Under the pieces are notes generated by a model, which was given only the letters and a program-made list of their open reading frames with translations, did no database searches and was not told where the DNA came from. The position numbers were made by a program, and so were the translations under genes. Shown piece after piece: positions 53,183 through 64,000 of a stretch of DNA of 64,000 nucleotides (positions within the stretch are counted from its first letter, which is position 1; each line of letters begins with the position of its first letter). Source of the stretch: Onthophagus taurus (Eukaryota > Arthropoda > Insecta > Coleoptera > Scarabaeidae); contig NC_091969.1 of assembly GCF_036711975.1 (NCBI RefSeq), forward strand, positions 2,232,001-2,296,000. The letters are read 5' to 3'.

Positions 53183-55846
53183 ATAATGCATATACCGTTT
53201 GAGGCATTTAAATTGACACTACCTATAGCTCATAAATCGTCAATTTTATCGAATAAGGTTTCAGATAAAACTTTCATCATATGAAGGGGAAAATATTCTG
53301 TATGGTATTCAGTTTACATTTTAGAAGCGCTATATATGTCTTTCAATTGTTAAGTTGTAACGCCTAAATATCTAACTTTAACAAAATAAAATCTAGACAA
53401 AGAGAAAAGAAATATGTTTACACCTAAGGACACACGCGAGTAATCGACCGGCCGGAATTCTGAGTTGCAATAATTTTATTGAAATAAAATAATACTCGCA
53501 TAAAATATAATCAAAAAATAATACAGGTAAGGTATTGTAATAGATAATGTAATTCAAAGGATAATATACTAAAAACAGAATTTGTTGTCAATGGTTCGCA
53601 AAATAAAACAAGCAAAAAAATAAAATGTGGCAAAAAAATTGAAACTCGCCAACAAAAATGTACGAAGGATATAAAATGAATTTAATTTAATCAATGAATT
53701 GCTTTTAATCAAAAAAATAATTGAATGAAACACTACATGAAAATTCCTCAGTGAGAACAAGATTAGTGCACGATTCTCCGGCAGAAATAAAATGTTGATG
53801 TTATCTGACCTTATGTTCGTTGACTATTCCGATCTGATCTGAAGGAACTTATCTACACCAGCAACTTTTGGTGTTCTATAGGAAAATTTATTTTTATTGA
53901 ACAATTTTTCTTAATTGATGCAGTTGTTTCCAGTCAGTAACGAAATAGTAATTCCTCTCGGACCAAAGTTGTCTCCAAAATATTGGTAACCGAAGAAGTA
54001 ATGAAATGAGATTATTCCACAAAAGTAAATCGAGAATAATATAGCTCCTCACAATAAAACCTGGTTAAAAGAAAATTAAAGAAGAATAGTAAAGAAAATT
54101 AAGAAGCATTACTAAAGATTAAATTTTAGGACGGTTTTTTAATTTTTCTTTGTAGAATAGTTTTAGGATAGTAGTTTTGTAGTACTAGAAAGGATGTGTG
54201 AATAGATGAATGGGTTGAATGAATAGTAATTAAGCAAATGCTTTCCTCAGGTGGTCTAGGTTTTAAGCAAAGAAAAATTTGGGAATAAGAAAATACGTTG
54301 AAATCCGGATGTACCGATAAATTCGAGAAAAGAAAATCACTTTTCTCACAATTAATCACGAATAATGAATCCCAAAAATTTGGATTGAAAAAACTCACAA
54401 AACTGTGACTTCGCTTTTCTATACTTGAAAGAGAACGAGAAGGCTTTTGAACATACTTTTATACGAATGAGAAAAAATTACACCTGCGCAAAAATAAAGT
54501 CACAACACGGTCTCGAAATGAAAGGAAGAAATTCAAAGAATTAGGAATCTTTTAAGGGAAAAGAGAAGAAAGGAATATTGAGGATTACCAGGAGTATGCT
54601 GCTGTAAAAAAATCTTAATTAAAAAAAACAATGTAAAATATATGCATCCCAAAATTATGCAACTCATAATTCACAACAAAGACAAGTCAACAACATAAAA
54701 CAAAAAGAAACAAAGTCTTTCCGTAGCTACCTAATTCATTCGTCACGTTTCACTAATTAAGCTTGGAACGACATATGATTACTGAAACGATTTAAATAAT
54801 TTTAGTTTATGAGAAACATCAGAGTTATCAATGATGCTCGAAATTTATGCGAAGATTTCCTACAGAAACATTCCGTCCCGTGCTTCATTTTATCGTATTG
54901 TGAAATAATTTAAAAAAAAATTTGTGAAAAATTTTTAATTTTTGCCTTGAAAAATTTTGCTCAAGATAAACGACGATGAGTGATAATAGTACAATCAACG
55001 TTTAAGCTGCTGTTCGTAATAATCCACATTTATTCTCTCGCTATTTCTCGAGGCTGTACGGTATCCCAACGTAGTGTCCTTTACATTTTATTTTTAATTG
55101 AAGCTTATTTGTTTTATTGTGTTTGTTATGGAGAATACCATAATGATTAAAAAAGGGTAAGTATCTATTTAAAAAATCTTACTTGACAAATGAAAGACAG
55201 ATCGAGACGCTTCTGAAATGTAATGGGACAAATGGGAACTATGCAGAATATTTTCACCCTTTATATCATGAAAGTTTTACCTGAAACTTTTTACGATAAA
55301 ATTGACAGTTTAAGAGATACAAGGTCGTCTCAATTTCAATGCCTCATCGATATAATATCGATAATTAGAATATACAGTATTACCATTATCAGGAAATAGT
55401 GAGTAAAATGATCTATGGTCACCTCCTAGAAATAACAAAAAAATATAGGCTATTATTATTATAGATAGTTAAAACGTTATTATGAATGTTAGTGTAAGTA
55501 CATGAAGTTAATAAAAAAAAAGCAATGAAGTTTGTTAAACATAAACGTTATTAACATCACAGAAATTTCATGCAATTACATGCAATTACTATACTTTTCC
55601 GAAAAAATTAAACGACGATTCAAATGATTATTAAAATTGAAATATATTTTGGAACTTTTCAAGAATCGCCCGGTCGCTTAAAAATCGACGATTCTTTTTA
55701 ATCGATAGGTACTGACCTAAAAATGACGTTAACAATAAAAAAACTGTGTTCACTTTTGTGACGTCACAAGCAATGCTTTTTAAACATTTAACTTTTTTGT
55801 AAACATGCTTTTTCGTATTCAACCGGTCAACACCTAACCCACAAAT
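53183..55846. other. Gene-poor region upstream of the nanos-like gene
   Basis: No protein recognised. A missing 5' exon of the nanos-like gene may lie here; the minus-strand stretch near 54126-54420 is an open but unconvincing candidate. The segment 55650-55720 is an inverted relative of 16120-16190 (TTTCAAGAATCGC...CGGTCGC block), so block A material may extend leftwards of 55847. Confidence 0.35.
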
Positions 55847-58800
55847 TGTTTATTTTATAGCCACGCACAAAATAAATCTAATAAACTTAAAAGTAAAGTT
55901 ATTTTTACTTAACTTGTAGAGATTACAACATATATTTTCGGATGAAATACCCTAGTTTCTTAAGTTTTCGATGCATAGCACTACCTAGATAGACTATATC
56001 AATAGACTGTCTGTCAAGTGATACAAAAACCTACAACGACTGAAAAGTCTTTATTTACCGTCTGTCTACTGGCGTGGATCTAAATGTTAGCGGTTTTCTT
56101 TCAATGGACCCTTCAATCCGTAATTTACAACTCGACATTTAGCGAATTCGCACTAGTTTAAATGTTAATTAACATAACTGAACATCCAATTTCTATACAA
56201 AATTCTGAAGTAAATCCAATCTAACCTAATCCAGACCTAATCCAACCCGGAATTTACACCTACCACCTGCATCAAACCCAACCGGAACCCAACACGACAA
56301 TTCGGAAATTCACACCAGTTTAAATGTTAATTAAACTAACTCAAAATCTGATTTCGAATATAGTAAGTAAAAATTAAATCATTGTCTCAAATTTAATGAA
56401 AGAATTAACAACTTGTTAATATTAATTTAATAATATTTATAACGCATATTTTCGGATATAATACAACGACTAAAAGTCTTTATTTACCATACACCTGTTC
56501 GTGTGGACGGTTTCTTTTTTGTCAACAAAACCAACCTAACCTGAAATTTATAACCCAAGGTTATTTCACCCGAAAATATATTAATTTTTTCAAAATTTAT
56601 GTGTAACGGTGTTGCTTTGAAAATATATGGTTAGCATGGTTCATGAAGTCACAAAACGTGACGTCACATCAAAACTTTAAAGTGATTTTTTTACTTTTCC
56701 GCACTTTTTCTTTGTTTTGCCTTCAATTAAAAAGAATCGATTTTTATGCGACCGAGCGATTCTTGAAAAATGCCCATACTTTTATTCAAAGATAAATACG
56801 TCTAATTGATACGAATGTTAACACAGAATGAATTGTATATAAAATAAATACATATTTGTTATCTTGGAAACAAATAAAAATATATAATTTTCATAAGCAA
56901 TAGACCCTAATGATTGAATTGAATAGATTGAACTCGTTCATCAATGCCGGCAATATTGACAGTAACGTCACAATGAACAACTGAATTAAAAAATACTAAA
57001 ATGAAGTATATAAAACCCAAAACTACTCACAAATTTTCGATATAAGAAGAGAATTTTTAATAAGTTGTAAACATCTCCGCGGGGTAAACTTAACCTAAAC
57101 TTAACACAAACACTAAACATCGGTGAGGTGACTGAATTGGAAGGCCAAGCGTCTGCGGTTTATATAGGGGTAGGATTGACGATGTAATACAGGGGCGTGG
57201 CTTAGAAATTAACATTGTTCTTTGTATGCTAAAACGTACACTTTTATAGCAGCGAAAATACTAGAATAAATTGTTGAAAAACTTGAATAATGTTCGATTA
57301 AGTGTAAAATTAGGTTCTATCATTATTTTACATTGAAAGTTGTTAATTACAACTTTGATACGAGATTTTGTATTGAAGTATCGATACGGGTCGTGTTAAC
57401 AGTTTCTACATCCGCCCAAGGTTCGTAAAGCGTATTGTACAATACGCTTTACGGACCTTGCATCCGCCATGCTGTCGCCAGACAAACCGGAAACCCGCCC
57501 TCAGAAACTTCGAGTTGTTCTCATAAAAGGAAATAAAACCTACCCATATTTTCTATAAACTGCAAGAAATTATCAAAGTATTAATTCTGCCTCTTAATGT
57601 AAAGAACTACACTTATTATCTTTCTATAAAATATTACTATGAAATTTTAATAGTTATATTTAATTTTAATATCTGCGATGAATAAATGTGTTTATTCAAA
57701 ATTGTAATAAATTGTTGACATTGATTTGTTGACATTTGTTGCATTGTTTATTCTTACTTTTACTTTCGTTTTAAACTAGGAGGATTGAATACAAAACTTA
57801 GATTTAGAATAAGAAATATCATTAAAAAATATCACTGGATATTTTTGGCGGTAAATTTAAATTCACGTTATTATTACATAAAACGAAATGTTCTACTTAT
57901 TATTAACATTTATTTAGCATTTCGTCTATTTTAAACATACAAGTTAGGAGTGCGGGAAGTTACCCCCAATTTTTTGATTTTTAAATTTTTTATTGTTGTC
58001 CTAGATTGTTCTAGAGATGTTCTACATTGTTCCAAAGCGGCAAATTGAAAAAATAAAACTCCACGAGAAAACCGAAGAAACAGGTTTTTTGACTAGCCCC
58101 CCATTTTTGGAAAAGTGAAATTTTCTTTGTTGTTCTGGGTTGTTCTAGTTGTTCTAGTTATTGTTCTAGAAAATCAAAATTGTGGGATACAGCATTACGA
58201 AGTTATAACTAAAAATAGGTTTGGCCGCTGAAATGTCTGGTTGATTGCTGTGACCATAGCTTTTCATCAATTCCATATTACAAATATATACCTATTATAG
58301 CTAACGCAATCTGGAACAGCTATTATTTTCACTAGAACAACTCTCTAAAGGGCACTTTACTCTTTGAAAATTAAAGTTTTTCGAAGTTTTAATAAGAATT
58401 AAAAAACATAGAACAATCAGAAATAACTCAAACTTTGCCGATTCAAATTGTTCTAGATGTGTTTTGCGTTCAACACGAACATTAATTTTGCAAAATCACA
58501 TATTTTTTGTTGCTCTAAATTGTTCTTGTTGTTCTAGGTACTTAAAATGTTTATTTAATCACTGCGGTTTTAGTTCTTTTGAAGTTTCATATAATAATAG
58601 TTTTAAAATACTAAAAAAATATAGAATAATCTGACCATCATAATTATCTAAAAATCACAAGTTTCACCTTTCTCTTTAAACTTATAATAGTAAAACAAAA
58701 GATGCGATTTAAAGTGTATTTATTTTGTATAAACTAATAAATTAATAAATAAACTAAACTAAGAAATAAAACTAACTATTCGATCAGTATTACTATATTA

Positions 58801-61698
58801 GTATAATAATTTATTTTAAGGTAAACTATAACTAAATAAACTAAATTATGTAAATAAACTAATATCATGGAATAATACGGTTACATCACTTTGCTCAATT
58901 ATAAACATATATGCACATTTAAGCATTTATTTCAGTAGCTTTTTCAACTTGTACGGATTCTTTTCGTAAGTCTTTAAATAATTTCCAATTGGCATTGTTG
59001 GGCACAAATGCCAGGTAGTGTCCTACATCATTCAAAGTTTGAGTACCTTCGTAACTGATGATACCTGCGGGGATATAGAATTTGTTGTGGAGTTACAAAT
59101 TGCGTACGTAATCACTCAATTTTGTTTTATTGTTCTCTCCATTTGTTGTTTCTATAAACAGACCACATTTTTTTGCAATTGTTGCTTAGGGTTTGCATGT
59201 AGTTTTCTATTACTTGGTTTAGCTATGCATAGCCTAATATTGTTACGATGTCAATGTCGATTGGTGAAATTATGTTTTTATGGAAAGTAACGTTTAAACC
59301 ATTATTGCAGTTTTTAGTGCTACAATAACTAAATTCTTCTTTAAATCGTTGTGTGCAAAGAAACGTAATATTTGATACAACATTCACTATTATCAGGCCA
59401 GCAATATTCTGGTTTCCAAAATAATTTATGCCTGTTAATAGTTCAGCTCTTTTTTTATATGTTGCTTTACTAGAACCGGTTTTTAAAAATAATTTTAGGA
59501 AACTAAAGCAATATGTGCAAACATTCTCAACATGATTTCTAAATGAATAGCCCAACCTATTTTTAGTTATAACTTCGTAATGCCGTATCCCATAATTTTG
59601 ATTTTCTAGAACAATAACTAGAACAACAAAGAAAATCATTTTTCCAAAAATGGGGGGTTAGTAAATAGCCTGTTTTTTTGGTTTTTCTCGCAGAGTTTTT
59701 ATTATTGCTATTTGCCGCTTTGGAGCAATGTAAACTACTCTAGAACAATCTAGAACAAAAATGAAAAATTTAAAAATCAAAAAATGAGGAGCTAACTTCC
59801 CGTACTCGATTACCCCCTCAATTTACAACTCCAGAACAAAGTCTATATCCTCGCAAGTATCATCAGCTACGAAGGTACTCACTCTTTGAGTGATGTAGGA
59901 TACTACACGGCATTTGTGCCCAACAATTAGTTATTATTTAATGATTTAAGAAAAAAATCCATACAGGTTGAAGAAGCAACAGAAATAAATGCACAAATGT
60001 GCATATATGTGTGTAAATGAGTTCCGTGATATTAGTCCATTTAGATGATTTAATTTATTTAGTTATACTTTACTTTAGAATAATTTTTTGTACAGTTTTT
60101 GTGAAAGAATAGGTATTGTTTTGTTAGTTTATTTATTAATTTATTACTTAGTTTTACAAAATAAAATACACTTTAAATCGCATCTTATGTTTTATTATTA
60201 TAAGTTTAAATAGAAAGGTGATTTTTAGAAAATTAGATGGTCAGATTATTCCATATTTTTTAATTTTTTAAAACTATTATTATATTAACGGTTGGTTTCA
60301 CTGATTCAACAAAACCTGTCCGATATCACAACAACTAATAAAATTTAAGGTTTTTCTAGTGAAAATAACAGCTGTTCTGAATTGTTTTAATTGTTGTAAG
60401 TAGTAATTTTTAATATGAAACTTTAAAAGAACTAAAACCGCAGTGATTAAATAAACATTTTAAGTACCTAGAACAACAAGAACAATTTAGAGCAACAAAA
60501 AATATGTGATTTCGCAAAATTAATGTCCGTGTTAAACGCAAAACACATCTAGAACAATTTGAATCGGCAAAGTTTGAATTATTTTAGATTGTTCTATGTT
60601 TTTTAATTCTTATTGTGTAATATAAAACCGCTGTCACAAGAATTACTGACTGAAACTTCCAAAAATTTTAATTTTCAAAGACTAAAGTGCCCTTTAGAGA
60701 GTTGTTCTAGTGAAAATAATAGCTGTTCCAGATTGCGTTAGCTATAATAAGTATATATTTGTTATATGGAACTGATAATAGAAAAACTATGGTCACAGCA
60801 ATCAACTAGACATTTGGGCGGCCAAACCTATTTCTAATTATAACTTCGTAATGCTGTATCCCCTAATTTTGATTTTCTAGAACAATAACTAGAACAACCC
60901 AGAACAACAAAGAAAATTTGATTTTTCCAAAGATGGGGGGCTAGTAAAAAAACCCGTTTTTCCGGTTTTCTCGCGGAGTTTTTATTTTTTCGATTTGCCG
61001 ATTTGGTACAATGTAGAACAACTCTAGAACAATCTACATCAATAAAACATTTAAAAATAAAAAAATAGGGGGCTAACTTCCCGTACTCACAAGTTAGCAT
61101 GTATGGTTTAAATATATTTAATATAACACACATAACTTCATAATTACTAACATTCGCCATATTGAGTGCCAACATAATTCACTAAAAAAACATTAACAAA
61201 TAACTGTAAAAGATTCGATTTACGCCAACGAGAATTTCAAACAAAAGGGAAACTTTGTGGTGCGAAATTTCAAAATCTACACCGCGTATGCAGGCTGTTT
61301 CTGTAAGTGTTTGGATATTTTTAATCACAAATACTACGTGACTAAAAATTATGACAAATCATTTAAAAATTTCTGGTCTAAACCCATAAATGGCTAAGAT
61401 ATATATATATGCCTTCGCAATTTTTAAACATTTTCTTAAATATTTTTGATATGGTTTGTCGTATTAAACTTATGTTCTCGTTGTCATTACATCACATTCG
61501 TTGTTCATATTTAACAAATAATAATCCTTAAATTAAAATAAATTACGTTAAGACTTACTACAACCAATGCACACCGATAAAAATCACGAACACTACTATC
61601 CGTGCTGAAAGTCTAGGCCTCTCACTTTAGACATAGATATCTTCGCAACCGCTTGATGAAAAAGATTGCGGTAAAGTTTGTTATAATTACTAAACATT
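55847..61698. repeat. Block A, copy 2: 5.9-kb long repeat
   Basis: Second copy of 15248-20795 in the same orientation, with few substitutions. It differs mainly by an extra ~308 bp at 59551-59858, itself another copy of the arm unit (CCAACCTATTTTTAGTTATA through GAGCTAACTTCCCG). The palindromic core spans about 57930-61125. The right end joins block B copy 2 directly. Confidence 0.88.
59223..59545 (-). CDS. Second copy of the unrecognised Cys-rich frame
   Basis: Counterpart of 18625-18981. The shared core keeps the frame and all Cys; it differs at a few residues (NCNNG for NCNNA, ISPID for ILPID). Upstream the frame runs into the extra arm unit, so the N-terminus differs between copies. Function unknown. 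Confidence 0.25.
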
Positions 61699-63752
61699 TG
61701 AAAAATTAATAACATCCGAATATACTTCCCACATTACCCCGACCTCTACAGTTTCCGCCCGATTTAGAAAAATCCAAAAATTGATACCTTATCACCACCC
61801 ACTTATGCAACTTTATTCGCATTTTCCTTAATTTCTTAATTTCCTTAATTAAACTTCAAATTTTCATATTAATTCATTTAAAACCGTTAAACCTTTTTCT
61901 GAAAACGTTTCCTGACCGAATTTCAAATAAACAAAAGCAATTAGTGGAAATCGCCAAACGACGTAATTACCGAAAGCACATGGTTTCTGAAAATTGTTAT
62001 TTAAAATAATTAAATAACACCGCAACGAAGTAAAATACGAAGAAGTATCAGTAATCAGTAATCAGGGTGTTACTGTAAACAAGGCCGACCGTCCCGTGTG
62101 AGTTTCAGCAGCCAGCGAGCTACCGTTCAGCTACCGTACAGCGACTATTTTTTTTATGATGCGGAATTAGAAATCGTAGAACAATCAAACCGATTTCAAA
62201 CAATTTCTAGTATCATGAAATAACCGTTGAATGATTCTAAAGACGATCCGATTATGATTAACATGATTATTAACCAAAATCATCCCGCATCTTAATTAAT
62301 TAATTTACTTCATTCCTGATGGTCATCCATGGAAAATACTACCCGTATAGGATTGCCCCGGACACCGCCCAACTGCTGAAGCTACTTTGTGTTGAAGTGC
62401 GCGTTCATTAATACTGATTAATCGAAGTTAACCTGAAACACGCGGTCGGGAAAACGTTTATGTAGGTAAGTGCCGTAAACGCTAACCGATTTTGTTAATT
62501 ATATTTTTGTAAATTTCCACATAAACAAGGGCATCTTTTGAATTATGTTATAAATTTTTCCGATAATTATTTTTAATTAATTATCACTCCGCTATTCCTT
62601 AATAAATTTTATCCGCTCAAAAAAGGGATTTAGTTAATTTTATACCACGCATCCGATAACGCCGTTAAAATTTTGCTATTGTCATTAATTAGCCCCGCAC
62701 ATTATAATTTAGTTTTGATAACTTGTTTCAATACGATCCCCACCTCGGAAAAATCCAGTTTTCACCCCGAACAAGTATAAGTAGCCGGTCAAAATTTCAC
62801 ATTCAACCAGTCTTCAACTGTCAGAATCAGTCTTCAACTGTCTTGATCAGTCTTCGACCGTTCTGGATTAGTCTTCGACAGTCTTCAAGAGTCTTCAGCC
62901 GTCATCAACCGTCTTCAAGAAGTTCGCCAGACTTCACCGAAAAATCTCCGAGTTTTGGAAATAACCGACTTTCATCGTAAGTTTCTTTTTGGTCTTGCAA
63001 TTGTGGGACTTTGATTTTATTTTCCGCAATACTTTCCCCGACCTGGTGTTGCTGCGAGTTTTCCGCAACACTCTCCCGACCTGGTGTTGCTGCGAGTTTT
63101 CCGCAGCACTTCATCCAGACCAATTATTCCCTTATGAATAATTATTTCAATCACGTCCGAAGTACGAGTGCCACAATATTGCACTAGGCCAGACATTTAC
63201 CGATTATATATTTAAATAAAGATTTTTTTTTACCTTCCTCCGTAAACTCCTATGTTGATTTTTTTTATTATTAATAAATTTTGATTTTATTTCTTAATTT
63301 ATGAACCGCATGTTTTTATTTTTTTGACCCTTTCTCAAACACCCTGAATCTCCGACTGTAACCCCCAAAAGCTACTTGGAGGCGAAAGAGTTCCTTAACT
63401 CTGTAAACATAAGGTGGCGCCCGAGACCGTTAACATCCCGAACATAAAAAAAAGGGCACCAAGACCCCTTTCCTAGGACCGAAGCAGGAAAGGACGTCGC
63501 AATAAGTAAAGAGTGTGTCTGATTCACATAGATGTAATACTAAATAATATAATTCTCGTTGAACTAAAATTAGAACTAAAACTAGAACTAACACTAGAAT
63601 CTTTCGCAGTTTGCCGGGCGTCTTTTAAGAAAAACGCTAATTTTAGTTCAATTAACACCGGCCGTGAAAGCCTTCGTACTTATAATATAATTCTCCCTTT
63701 AAAAAAGTGTAACGCAACTGCTCTAGTGGAGTATCAGACCATCCCAACTGTT
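61699..63752. repeat. Block B, copy 2 (empty site of the gypsy insertion)
   Basis: Continuous version of block B, matching 31038-31526 joined to 38876-40531. At the junction it reads GTAGAACAATCAAACCG, with one CAAT and no gypsy element. Confidence 0.9.
63558..63683 (+). mobile_element. Tailed-hairpin element within block B copy 2
   Basis: Same insertion as 40343-40468, with the same AATATAATTCTC duplication (63546-63557 and 63684-63695) and a few substitutions. Not an independent event. Confidence 0.75.
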
Positions 63753-64000
63753 GTATATTTTTACATATTTGGATTTGTCTGTTTTGAAGCTTTATAAATA
63801 ACTTTACTTTTTGCAATTTGATTCTTCCGTTCTCGAGTTATTCGATTTTTTCTAGAAAAATCTGCTCCAGCGGTTATTTGTTAAAAAAATCATAGAACAC
63901 TCAATTTTTGAGATATCAATTTAGGATTCAGAACATGTTTAAACAATATGATGGAGTATGTTTTGGTGCCGAGAACAGCTGTCTAGATCGTTTGGTCACA
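63753..64000. other. Window end, nothing recognised
   Basis: AT-rich sequence beyond block B with no feature I can support. Confidence 0.35.

Noticed and set aside
53569..53760. Phe-rich minus-strand frame upstream of nanos
   Set aside because: AT-driven composition, no splice link to the nanos exons.

Overview
The window looks like one contig of an AT-rich insect genome. The evidence is three animal genes with short introns and consensus GT/AG splice sites (the 3' end of TMEM181, a YTHDC2-type helicase, a Nanos-type protein) lying in a dense mass of Tc1, piggyBac, pogo, Ty3/gypsy and foldback elements. A beetle is plausible, but I cannot prove the order from sequence alone. There is no sign of prokaryotic sequence, rRNA, tRNA or CRISPR.

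Layout. 1-1,000: remnants of a non-LTR retrotransposon and a Tc1 transposase in the intron upstream of TMEM181. 1,524-2,037: the last two TMEM181 exons (+). 2,366-4,252: fifteen palindromic satellite units of about 124 bp. 5,303-15,233: eight exons of a YTHDC2 (fly bgcn) orthologue (-), divided by a 5.66-kb intron packed with nested DNA transposons. 15,248-20,795: a long non-coding repeat (block A, copy 1) with a giant palindromic core; it begins 14 bp from a YTHDC2 exon. 23,100-30,430: a decayed gypsy pol (-) into which a fresh Ty3-type element with integrase before reverse transcriptase (24,180-29,740, +) has jumped. 31,038-40,531: an LTR-like repeat (block B, copy 1) holding an apparently intact 7.3-kb gypsy element (31,527-38,871, -). 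42,673-45,151: a piggyBac element with TIRs and TTAA duplications but a broken transposase. 45,250-46,853: fragments of a type-B DNA polymerase and of a Gag. 48,006-51,445: MITE-like and foldback elements. 52,075-52,872: two exons of a nanos-like gene (-) that lacks one zinc ligand. 55,847-61,698: block A, copy 2. 61,699-63,752: block B, copy 2, which preserves the empty site of the gypsy element.

The observation most likely to be new is a small tailed-hairpin element family. Its members are long inverted repeats of GTTAGTTCTAG-type sequence followed by an unpaired tail ending GAAAGCCTTCGTACTTAT. They occur at 20,936, 22,574, 40,343, 52,904 and 63,558, and four independent insertions have 11-12 bp target duplications. 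The hairpin arms resemble the 124-bp satellite between TMEM181 and YTHDC2, suggesting that the satellite grew from this family.

The host genes do not form a pathway by position. YTHDC2/Bgcn and Nanos are both germline RNA regulators, but here they are about 37 kb apart and separated by transposons. All identifications rest on recognising motifs by eye. No database search was run.
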